NCBI GenBank assembly: GCA_020028595.1
Contig: JAIBHQ010000006.1
Location: 1 to 14,175, forward strand
DNA length: 14,175 bases
Source of the DNA: Nitrospirota bacterium
Lineage (GTDB): Bacteria; Nitrospirota; Nitrospiria; Nitrospirales; Nitrospiraceae
Direction of reading: 5' to 3'
The position numbers were made by a program, and so were the translations under genes. Of the stretch, positions 1 through 6,519 are shown one piece after another. The notes beneath the pieces are model-generated. The model searched no databases. It was not told where the DNA came from and saw only the letters and a list, made by a program, of their open reading frames with translations. Within the stretch, counting starts at the first letter, position 1. The number at the start of each line of letters is the position of its first letter.

Positions 1-1
1 T

Positions 2-181
2 TATTACAAGAGCAGCCCGCCGGAAAATCCGACTGGACCGGCCTCAGGCGAGAACCGCGTCATCCGGGGAGGATCGTGGCGTAATACAGCCGAAATGCTG
101 AGAGCAGCCAACCGCAACAAGCATGTCCCCACGTCACGCCGGGTCTATATCGGCATTCGTTGCGCGAAGGATGCAAAATAA
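2..181 (+). CDS. SUMF1/formylglycine-generating-enzyme-like domain protein, C-terminal end only
   Basis: This is a partial gene: the reading frame is already open at the left edge of the window and ends at TAA 179-181, giving about 59 residues. The visible tail has the closing signature of the FGE-sulfatase (SUMF1/EgtB-like) fold. It contains VIRGGSW, then an alternation of Arg and Ala residues (RAANRNKHVPTSRR), and ends in a GIRCAKDAK tail that corresponds to the family's usual GFRC(A/V)(K/R) ending. Such domains either oxidise a sulfatase Cys to formylglycine, act as iron-dependent sulfoxide synthases, or serve as generic sugar- or metal-binding modules. The catalytic region lies outside the window, so the activity cannot be told. 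The gene converges on the rhodanese gene on the other strand, and a pair of hairpins lies between them. Confidence 0.8.
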   Translation, partial: YYKSSPPENPTGPASGENRVIRGGSWRNTAEMLRAANRNKHVPTSRRVYIGIRCAKDAK

Positions 182-200
182 GCTGCGCCTGAGTTGATTT

Positions 201-254
201 CAACGGGCTGGAGCCGGACCGGCTTCAGCCCGTTGCAGTGTGAGGCCCTCACAC
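201..254. terminator. two tandem hairpins between convergent genes, probable bidirectional terminator
   Basis: The first hairpin pairs 201-214 with 222-235 (14 bp including one G-U pair, around a CG-rich loop). The second is a perfect 7-bp stem, 238-244 with 248-254, around a 3-nt GCC loop. They fill the space between the stop codons of the SUMF1-like gene (181) and the rhodanese gene (272), which converge here. Neither hairpin is followed by a clear T-tract on either strand, so termination is inferred from position and stem strength. Confidence 0.55.
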
Positions 255-271
255 GCGGCTGGATGGCGCCG

Positions 272-658
272 TCAGTCCTTCCGTTCCCTTTCCTGCTCAA
301 GCGGATACCCGGCTTCCCGCCAGGCCCGAATACCGCCATCCATTGACCAGACGTTCGTGTAGCCCATCTGACCCAAACTTTCAGCAGCAAGCGCAGACCG
401 GTACCCGCCGCCGCAGTACAGGACGATCTCGGCCTGTTTGTCGGGAACGAGGCTCTCGATATCCCGTTCGATCACACCGCGTCCAATGTGCCGGGCACCT
501 TGTGCGCGGTCTTTGACAAATTCCTCGTCTTCCCGCACATCGATGAAATGGAATGATTCCTTGCGATCCAGTCTGCCCTTCACCTCCGTGCTCGTGCATT
601 GCTTGATCGTACGCTTCGCCCGCTCGACCAACGTGAGAAATCCTGGATTATGTTTCAT
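272..658 (-). CDS. single-domain rhodanese-like protein
   Basis: This is a 128-residue protein with one rhodanese domain covering about residues 22-120. The family's first signature appears as HFIDVREDEEF (about 37-47). The active-site loop is CGGGYRS at 82-88, with Cys82 as the persulfide-carrying residue. The fold ends with GGIRAW and GYPL (about 108-120). It is probably a cytoplasmic sulfurtransferase or persulfide carrier; the acceptor cannot be told from sequence. The frame is open further upstream to 757, but the ATG at 658 is preferred. It is preceded by an AGGAG ribosome-binding site, its N-terminus matches where the domain begins, and a promoter-like sequence lies at 694-723, inside the longer alternative. 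It is transcribed divergently from serS and there is no obvious functional link between the two. Confidence 0.85.
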   Translation of the reverse strand: MKHNPGFLTLVERAKRTIKQCTSTEVKGRLDRKESFHFIDVREDEEFVKDRAQGARHIGRGVIERDIESLVPDKQAEIVLYCGGGYRSALAAESLGQMGYTNVWSMDGGIRAWREAGYPLEQERERKD

Positions 659-693
659 GGCATCTCCTGAAATGACGGCGTCCGCGTCACCCC

Positions 694-723
694 ATCGTTT
701 CTTCCCGCACCGTCGTTTGTCAA
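694..723 (-). promoter_or_regulatory. sigma70-type promoter candidate for the rhodanese gene
   Basis: On the minus strand a consensus TTGACA (723-718) lies 18 nt upstream of AACGAT (699-694). The expected transcription start is near 687, which leaves a leader of about 30 nt containing the AGGAG ribosome-binding site of the ATG at 658. The -35 is perfect and the -10 is weak (3 of 6). Confidence 0.45.
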
Positions 724-745
724 GCACAGGCGCGCATGCCCTTGA

Positions 746-2070
<1,325 letters not shown>

Positions 2071-2178
2071 GCACAGACTTGAAGGGGTTTATCCGGCTTC
2101 CAGGAACAACTGAAAAGGTAGCCGGCCCCAGCAAGCAAGAATCCAAGCCTACTGGCGGATCAAGCGAAGCTTGGTGTG

Positions 2179-2267
2179 GAGGGGTGGCTGAGCGGCCGAA
2201 AGCGCCGGTCTTGAAAACCGGAGTCCGGGTAACCGGACCGTGGGTTCAAATCCTACCCCCTCCGCCA
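2179..2267 (+). tRNA. tRNA-Ser (anticodon UGA)
   Basis: The gene is 89 nt including an encoded CCA. Acceptor GGAGGGG pairs with CCCCTCC, followed by discriminator G. The anticodon stem CCGGT/ACCGG closes the loop CTTGAAA, so the anticodon is TGA. The long variable arm (about 2221-2240) is class II, as expected for serine. The T-arm reads GTGGG-TTCAAAT-CCTAC. It lies 108 nt downstream of serS with no clear terminator or promoter between them, so co-transcription with serS is possible. Confidence 0.97.
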
Positions 2268-2385
2268 GCTTTGGCGCGACAGAAGCCTCCGGACCATCAG
2301 CCAACAGGCAGTGGCGCGCCAGAGTACCAGCGAGTCGTGGCATGCCAGCACCGGAAACTGTGTCGCTCCGCGACAGGAATTTATG
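2268..2385 (+). other. spacer between tRNA-Ser(UGA) and its repeat, with short palindromes
   Basis: No gene is supported in this 118-nt stretch. It holds two perfect 10-bp palindromes, TGGCGCGCCA (2312-2321) and TGGCATGCCA (2338-2347). It also holds a small hairpin with stem TGTCGC/GCGACA (2361-2366 with 2370-2375). The TGGC...GCCA edges resemble the larger palindromes downstream of the second repeat. I see no T-run that would make any of these a standard terminator. Confidence 0.5.
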
Positions 2386-2512
2386 GGGTGGGATTTGAAC
2401 GAGAGGGACCGCGGGGGAGAAACTCCCCTGCGTGGGGAAACACGAGGGGGCTGGCCCCCTCAGTGGGAGCAATCGTTTCGAGTGCGACTTCAAATGCCTA
2501 CCCCCTCCGCCA
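2386..2512 (+). repeat. tRNA-Ser-associated 127-bp repeat, copy 1
   Basis: This copy matches positions 2865-2991 at 116 of 127 positions without gaps. Its last 24 nt (2489-2512) repeat the T-loop, T-stem 3' side, acceptor 3' side and CCA of the upstream tRNA-Ser(UGA), with one extra G (2496). It starts with GGGTGGGATTTGAACG, close to the reverse complement of a tRNA T-arm. The ends can pair with each other: 2385-2392 with 2497-2504, and 2393-2399 with 2489-2495. Inside are three hairpins: 2410-2419/2423-2432, 2444-2450/2455-2461 and 2469-2475/2479-2485. An open frame crosses it, but most differences between the copies would change amino acids, so a protein-coding role is unlikely. It could be a mobile palindromic element or a structured RNA co-transcribed with the tRNA. 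Confidence 0.8.
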
Positions 2513-2713
2513 TACCAACCTCGCCAGTACGCGTCTTGTTATTGCGTTTTCGTAACTGAGGTAACGGATAAAATCCCTCAGTAATCCTCCTACGGTTCGG
2601 GTATAATCCCTCCGTTTATTATGTGGCATGCAAATGCATTGGGAGTAGAAAAAACAAAAGACTGAGGTATTCGCGGGCATATAAATCGGACATGCCCGCC
2701 AAGCGAGCTCTGC
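2513..2713 (+). promoter_or_regulatory. intergenic region upstream of tRNA-Ser(GCU) with promoter-like boxes and hairpins
   Basis: No gene is supported in these 201 nt, which are clearly richer in A and T than the flanks. A perfect TATAAT lies at 2602-2607, but no good -35 sits at standard spacing. A second box, TATAAA, lies at 2680-2685, about 30 nt before the tRNA. There are two hairpins. ACTGAGG (2555-2561) pairs with CCTCAGT (2576-2582) around a 14-nt loop. GCGGGCAT (2673-2680) pairs with ATGCCCGC (2692-2699) around an AT-rich loop that overlaps the second box. This may be the tRNA's own promoter region, and which box is used cannot be told. Confidence 0.4.
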
Positions 2714-2804
2714 GGAGAGGTGGCCGAGCGGCCGAAGGCACCGGTTTGCTAAACCGGCACAGGTCAAAAGCCTGTCGCGGGTTCAAATCCCGCCCTCTCC
2801 GCCA
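2714..2804 (+). tRNA. tRNA-Ser (anticodon GCU)
   Basis: The gene is 91 nt including an encoded CCA. Acceptor GGAGAGG pairs with CCTCTCC, with discriminator G. The anticodon stem CCGGT/ACCGG closes the loop TTGCTAA, so the anticodon is GCT. A long variable arm (about 2757-2777) marks it as a serine isoacceptor. The T-arm is GCGGG-TTCAAAT-CCCGC. It differs from the upstream tRNA-Ser(UGA) at three positions within the last 23 nt, and those three differences are reproduced in the repeat that follows it. Confidence 0.97.
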
Positions 2805-2864
2805 GATATTTAGCTGCTTCACGTCTCACCGAGGAGCTATGAGAGTCGAATTGTTGCATAGGAA

Positions 2865-2991
2865 GGGTGGGATTTGAACGAGGGGGACCGCGGGGGAGAG
2901 GCTCCCCCGCGTGGGGAGACACGAGGGGGCTGGCCCCCTCAGTGGGAGCATTCGCTGCGAGTGCGACTTCAAATGCCCGCCCTCTCCGCCA
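2865..2991 (+). repeat. tRNA-Ser-associated 127-bp repeat, copy 2
   Basis: This is the second copy of the repeat at 2386-2512, lying 60 nt downstream of tRNA-Ser(GCU). Its 3' end (2968-2991) copies that tRNA's T-loop-to-CCA segment, again with one extra G (2975). The same fold is possible: ends 2864-2871 with 2976-2983 and 2872-2878 with 2968-2974, and hairpins 2889-2898/2902-2911, 2923-2929/2934-2940 and 2948-2954/2958-2964. The first hairpin is perfectly paired here, whereas copy 1 has a G-U. The outermost closing pair is A2864-T2983 here and G2385-C2504 in copy 1, a compensatory change. The last bases also form the left arm of the palindrome chain that follows. Confidence 0.8.
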
Positions 2992-3112
2992 CCATTTGCA
3001 TGGCAAATGGTGGCGAGATCTCGCCATTGTGAAGTTCACAATGGCGGATCCGCCATGCCGCACTTCGTGCGAACCGCTGGCTATTCAGGTATTATCGTTA
3101 GTGAGCCAGCGG
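2987..3112. repeat. chain of six abutting or overlapping inverted repeats
   Basis: Six inverted repeats tile this stretch almost without gaps. (A) 2987-2999 with 3003-3015, 13 bp, ATG loop. (B) 3011-3026, a perfect 16-bp palindrome centred on AGATCT. (C) 3022-3033 with 3035-3046, 12 bp around a single base. (D) 3041-3056, a perfect 16-bp palindrome centred on GGATCC. (E) 3059-3063 with 3067-3071. (F) CCGCTGGCT (3074-3082) with AGCCAGCGG (3104-3112), followed by six A. Neighbours share arms, so alternative foldings compete. No T-tract follows, so this is not an ordinary terminator stack. It lies between tRNA-Ser(GCU) repeat copy 2 and tRNA-Arg. A mosaic palindromic element is the best description; its function is unknown. 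Confidence 0.75.
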
Positions 3113-3134
3113 AAAAAACCCGCAAGTGGTTCAC

Positions 3135-3210
3135 GCGCCCGTAGCTCAATGGATAGAGCACCAGACTACGGATCTGGGGGCTACAGGTTCAAGTCCTGTC
3201 GGGCGCACCA
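3135..3210 (+). tRNA. tRNA-Arg (anticodon ACG)
   Basis: The gene is 76 nt including an encoded CCA. Acceptor GCGCCCG pairs with CGGGCGC, with discriminator A. The D-arm reads GCTC-AATGGATA-GAGC. The anticodon stem CCAGA/TCTGG closes the loop CTACGGA, so the anticodon is ACG; bacteria normally deaminate the A to inosine to read CGU, CGC and CGA. The T-arm is ACAGG-TTCAAGT-CCTGT. It is followed within 11 nt by a degenerate copy of its own 3' half. Confidence 0.97.
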
Positions 3211-3220
3211 CACATAGTCG

Positions 3221-3262
3221 GCGGATCTGGGCATATCCGATTCAGTCCTGTAGAGCACGCCA
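3221..3262 (+). repeat. degenerate copy of the tRNA-Arg 3' half
   Basis: The segment parallels tRNA-Arg positions 3169-3210. The shared blocks, in the same order, are CGGATCTGGG, then TTCA with GTCCTGT, then GC and a CGCCA-like end. The block corresponding to the T-stem 5' side is rewritten and small gaps are present. No 5' half exists, so it cannot be a tRNA gene. It resembles the pattern after both tRNA-Ser genes, where a copy of the tRNA 3' end lies downstream, but without the 127-bp repeat. Confidence 0.55.
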
Positions 3263-3349
3263 GACTCAGACCATTCCATAATCGTATTTGACTGGACGCC
3301 TTTTCTCTCGTGGGCGTATGATCCTTGCACGTGAGAGGAAACCAGCCCG

Positions 3350-3727
3350 ATGGATCGCAGAGAATTTCGAGCGTATCCACTTTCTGGGTTACGGTATCGC
3401 CTTGATGCGGGTCTCCGTTTCCTGGCAGTGACCTGTTTCATTGTGCAGACCGTCGGCTGCCTTCATCACACACCCGAGCAAACCACCCCGCCGCACAAAC
3501 CCGCCACAACGGGCAAACCCGCCGCCGTAATTCCGTCTCCTCCGGATCAGCCTGACAAGACCAAGTCCGTTGAATCGAAACCGCGTGTCTCGAGAGAGAA
3601 GAAATCCTTGGTACCGGCTGAAAAATATCCCGACAAGAAACCGGAACAATCTCAGGATCCAAGCACGGACACATTGGTCCCCCCACCTCCACTCAGGCAG
3701 CCGACATTCGGCGGTGCGGGTGGCTGA
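3350..3727 (+). CDS. small Pro-rich putative lipoprotein with Gly-Gly tail
   Basis: I do not recognise this 125-residue protein. A positively charged start (MDRREFRAYPLSGLRYR) is followed by a hydrophobic segment (about 22-36) ending in QTVGC, with Cys37 as a possible lipidation site. The -3 residue is not ideal for a lipobox. The rest is low-complexity, rich in Pro, Lys, Ser and Thr, and probably disordered. It ends in a PPPPL stretch and FGGAGG. A GAGAGGAA ribosome-binding site precedes the ATG at 3350. The next gene has the same plan: MDR start, Cys37, Pro/Lys-rich body and a GG-x-GG end. The two look like diverged paralogues, both upstream of a CHASE2 cyclase. Location would be periplasmic, anchored to a membrane if lipidated. 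Confidence 0.6.
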   Translation: MDRREFRAYPLSGLRYRLDAGLRFLAVTCFIVQTVGCLHHTPEQTTPPHKPATTGKPAAVIPSPPDQPDKTKSVESKPRVSREKKSLVPAEKYPDKKPEQSQDPSTDTLVPPPPLRQPTFGGAGG

Positions 3728-3841
3728 TTGGGCATGAGCAGACAAGTACCGCACGAAGCTTGTAACACATTGAAATAACATGCCACTGGACGGATGCCTG
3801 CCTGAGGAGTAAGATGATTCTCGCAGTAAGGAGCTCCCCAG

Positions 3842-4387
3842 ATGGATAGGCCAAGGCAGCGGACCGAAGGTACTGTGCAGCAATGTCGGCCATGCCATGA
3901 CGTGCGCGTTTCTTTCCTGGGACTTTCCTTCCTTCTTCTCTTCGCCGGCTGTGCGCAGTTCGACCAGTTGATGGGAAAACCAGCGGCTTCTGCTGAGTCT
4001 CAACCGCCGGCGCAGAGCGCGAACCCTGTACCCAACGTTTCTACTCCTGCGTCTGAGAAAAGCCCGGTTCTGACCGACGAATCTGCGAACAAGCCGACCG
4101 CAAAGAAGAAGGCGGATGGGTCGCATCCGGCCAGCGCTGCCAAGGATACGCATCCACAGGCGCCATCACATGCACCAGCACATCCGGTTACGCCGGCGAC
4201 AGGCACAGCCAAGCAGCCGGAACCTGAACTGAAACAGGCCGACCAGGGCAAAGCACTCGCAAAAGAGAAGAAGCCACGCGAGGCTGCTGACAAGAAATCG
4301 ACGAAGAAACCGCCAGCAGAGGATGTTTTTCTTTCTCCCATCCCGCTCCCGTCCAAACCCGCTGCGATCGGTGGATCAGGCGGCTAA
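3842..4387 (+). CDS. Pro/Ala/Lys-rich putative lipoprotein with Gly-Gly tail
   Basis: This is a 181-residue protein of unrecognised family. A basic N-terminus leads into the hydrophobic stretch SFLGLSFLLLFAGC (24-37), where Cys37 follows a usable lipobox. The body (about 45-160) is low-complexity with many Ala, Pro, Lys and Glu residues, including KKKADG and KEKKPREAADKKSTKK. This suggests a flexible periplasmic linker that could reach into peptidoglycan. The end reads SPIPLPSKPAAIGGSGG, parallel to the PPPL...FGGAGG end of the preceding protein. The start is supported by AAGGAG (3828-3833), 8 nt before the ATG. The CHASE2 cyclase starts 37 nt downstream on the same strand, so the two are probably co-transcribed. 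No enzymatic domain is visible. Confidence 0.7.
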   Translation: MDRPRQRTEGTVQQCRPCHDVRVSFLGLSFLLLFAGCAQFDQLMGKPAASAESQPPAQSANPVPNVSTPASEKSPVLTDESANKPTAKKKADGSHPASAAKDTHPQAPSHAPAHPVTPATGTAKQPEPELKQADQGKALAKEKKPREAADKKSTKKPPAEDVFLSPIPLPSKPAAIGGSGG

Positions 4388-4424
4388 TCAGACCACCAGG
4401 CCGTTCAAGGCTTCCTGAGGGTTC

Positions 4425-6491
4425 ATGCTGTTCAAGAAACAGACATGGCATTGGCCGCATATTGTAGCGCTCATCAGTTGCGGTATCGTCGCGGCACTCA
4501 TCCCGGTTCTGCTCGATCTCATCTGGGAAAAGGAACTGCTCGAACCAATCGAGTTCAAGGCTGTCGACATGCGTTTCAAGCGACGGCCGCTTGCAGCCGT
4601 CCTCGAACCGGTCCCTGCCCCTGACGGCTCCGCGCAAACAGTCTCCAACTCGATCGTGGCGCTCGATTACGACAACAAGGCGTCCAGCGAACTCGGGCTG
4701 GGACGCTGGCCCTGGGACCGCCGCGTCCATGCCCAGGTCTTCGATATGCTGAAGAAGGCGGGTGCCCGATCCGTCCTGGTGGATATCGTGTTTGACCACC
4801 CCGTGAAGGATCCGGCCGAGGACAGGGCCATGATCGAGGCCACGCGCCAGGCAGGCATCGTCATTCTTCCTGTTGTATTCAAAGAAGTGGAAGGGTCCGG
4901 CACCGACGAGTTCTTCACAAAAGCGCCGCGGCATCTGCTGCATGCCGAGGTGGAGGGGTTTGGATATATCCCCGGTGTCGGCGAATTGAGTCTCCCCCTG
5001 CCCGGTCTGGTCGACGCCGCTGCAGGGCTGGGACATATTCAAAGTACAACCATCAGCGGGGCCATGCGACGCACCCCTCTGCTTTACGCCACCAAAGGAG
5101 GGTTCGTGCCTTCGATGGCGCTGGTTGCAGCCCTCCGGGACCTCGAAGTGGAACCCGCCTCGATACGGCTCGAGCGCGGGAAAACACTCCGCTTCAAACC
5201 GAGGCTGTCGGATGAAGTCGTGATCCCGATCAATAAACAGGGACGAGTGTGGATCAACTACGCCGGTGAATGGGGCAAGCGGTTCGTCCACTACCCATAC
5301 AGCTGGGTGCAGGCTCAAATGAAGTCGCCGGCGCACAGAGAACGTGTCTTGAGGTTATTCAAGGACAAGCACGTCCTTTTATCAAATCTTACCACGGTCT
5401 CAGGCAGCGACGTCATCGCCACGCCCTTCGAAGACGAATTTCCGACCAGCGAAGCGTACCTGCACATCCTGAACATGATCCTGACCAAGCAGTTTCTGCG
5501 TAATGCCACCACAGGCGAACTTGTCGTCTGCCACGGTCTCCCGATCGCACTCTTGACCGCGTCCGCCCTGGCCGGCGGCCCCATGCTCATCATTCCTACA
5601 TTCCTCGTCGTGACCGGCATTTACACCTATACCCTGCAGCACATGTTCAACACCCAGTCGGCCGTATTGCCGGCGGCCGGCCCATTGCTGTCGCTGACGC
5701 TCGGACTTGTGTTCCTGCTCCTGACGCGTTTCTTTATCGTGGACCGTGAGCGGGTCCGGTTCCAATCAGTGCTGGGCACGTGCCTCCCTCCCCACACGCT
5801 CAAGATCATCAAGGACAGTCCCGGGATGGTGGCGACCCTTCTGGCCGGTCACAGCCGCGAACTGGTCATCCTCTTTGCCGACATCAAAGGATTTTCCGTG
5901 TACTGCAAGAAAGCCGATGCGCTCCAGATTCAACGAGTGCTGCGCGATTACCTGACGGCCATGACGGCCATCATTCTTGAACACGGCGGCACGCTCGATA
6001 AATACATGGGAGACGGTATCATGGCCTTCTTCGGCGATGCTGAGCCGGAGGGTGGAGGCGAAGCCAAGGAAGAGGAGCGGGTCGAGCGCAACGCCGCCAG
6101 TGCCGTCCTCACCGCCCTCGCCATGCAAAAGAAAATGGCCGAGCTCAATGCCAGCTGGATGAGCATGGGACAGGAACCGCACTTGATTCGCATCGGGATT
6201 AATACGGGCACCGTCACAGTGGGAAACCTGGGAACCGAATATTTGATGGACTACACCGTCATCGGCCCTGAAGTAAACAAAGCACAACGGCTGGAGAGCG
6301 CTGCGGAACCAGGCGGGATTCTCCTGGCCCGCCGCACCTACGCGCTCGCCCGCAAGCAAGGCGTTCTTCCCGAAGACCTGCCTCCCAAGGTCGTCAATTT
6401 GAAAGGCATCGGCGAAGAGCCGGACGCCTATCCGGTTCCTCCTGAAATCGTCGCTCAGTTGACGACGGCACACTCGGGCTCTTCAAAATAA
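4425..6491 (+). CDS. CHASE2-domain membrane adenylate cyclase (class III)
   Basis: This 688-residue protein makes cAMP from ATP in response to a signal sensed outside the cytoplasm. It has an N-terminal transmembrane helix (about 12-30). The extracytoplasmic CHASE2 domain spans about 40-355 and contains GRWPWDRRVHA and RVWINYAG. Two or three transmembrane helices follow (about 371-437), then a cytoplasmic cyclase domain (about 476-665). The metal-binding aspartates are Asp486 in LFADIKGFS and Asp530 in YMGDG. The adenine-selecting pair is Lys526 and Asp609 (MDYTVIG), and the transition-state pair is Asn618 and Arg622. All catalytic positions are present, so it should be active, with ATP rather than GTP as substrate. 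GAGGG precedes the ATG. An acidic insert (EPEGGGEAKEEERVE, about 540-554) lies inside the cyclase domain. The gene ends 28 bp from a convergent gene. Confidence 0.93.
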   Translation: MLFKKQTWHWPHIVALISCGIVAALIPVLLDLIWEKELLEPIEFKAVDMRFKRRPLAAVLEPVPAPDGSAQTVSNSIVALDYDNKASSELGLGRWPWDRRVHAQVFDMLKKAGARSVLVDIVFDHPVKDPAEDRAMIEATRQAGIVILPVVFKEVEGSGTDEFFTKAPRHLLHAEVEGFGYIPGVGELSLPLPGLVDAAAGLGHIQSTTISGAMRRTPLLYATKGGFVPSMALVAALRDLEVEPASIRLERGKTLRFKPRLSDEVVIPINKQGRVWINYAGEWGKRFVHYPYSWVQAQMKSPAHRERVLRLFKDKHVLLSNLTTVSGSDVIATPFEDEFPTSEAYLHILNMILTKQFLRNATTGELVVCHGLPIALLTASALAGGPMLIIPTFLVVTGIYTYTLQHMFNTQSAVLPAAGPLLSLTLGLVFLLLTRFFIVDRERVRFQSVLGTCLPPHTLKIIKDSPGMVATLLAGHSRELVILFADIKGFSVYCKKADALQIQRVLRDYLTAMTAIILEHGGTLDKYMGDGIMAFFGDAEPEGGGEAKEEERVERNAASAVLTALAMQKKMAELNASWMSMGQEPHLIRIGINTGTVTVGNLGTEYLMDYTVIGPEVNKAQRLESAAEPGGILLARRTYALARKQGVLPEDLPPKVVNLKGIGEEPDAYPVPPEIVAQLTTAHSGSSK

Positions 6492-6519
6492 CGTCCCGAA
6501 GAACCGGCCACACTGCGCA

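Noticed and set aside
2149..2493. Minus-strand open frame antisense to tRNA-Ser(UGA) with a GVGFEPTVRLPGLRFSRPA-type sequence
   Set aside because: This is the translation of the antisense strand of a tRNA gene, a familiar annotation artefact. The same applies to the minus-strand frames over tRNA-Ser(GCU) and tRNA-Arg.
2386..2512. The repeat as a functional tRNA or tRNA pseudogene
   Set aside because: Only the T-loop-to-CCA part matches a tRNA. There is no matching 5' acceptor strand, D-arm or anticodon arm, and an extra G interrupts the T-arm.
2386..2991. CRISPR-like interpretation of the two repeats
   Set aside because: There are only two copies of 127 bp. They are separated by 352 nt that include a tRNA gene, with no spacers of regular length and no cas genes.
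2867..3217. 116-residue open frame running through repeat copy 2, the palindrome array and tRNA-Arg
   Set aside because: It crosses a tRNA gene and highly palindromic DNA. The equivalent frame in repeat copy 1 differs mostly by amino-acid-changing substitutions. It has no credible ribosome-binding site, so it is treated as non-coding.
4188..5336. 382-residue minus-strand open frame over the second lipoprotein and the first cyclase
   Set aside because: It overlaps the CHASE2 domain of a well-supported gene, shows no recognisable domain, and is rich in His, Cys and Arg as antisense frames of GC-rich genes are.
6492..6519. Terminator between the convergent first cyclase and the hypothetical gene
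   Set aside because: The 28-bp gap has no convincing stem-loop or T-tract on either strand.
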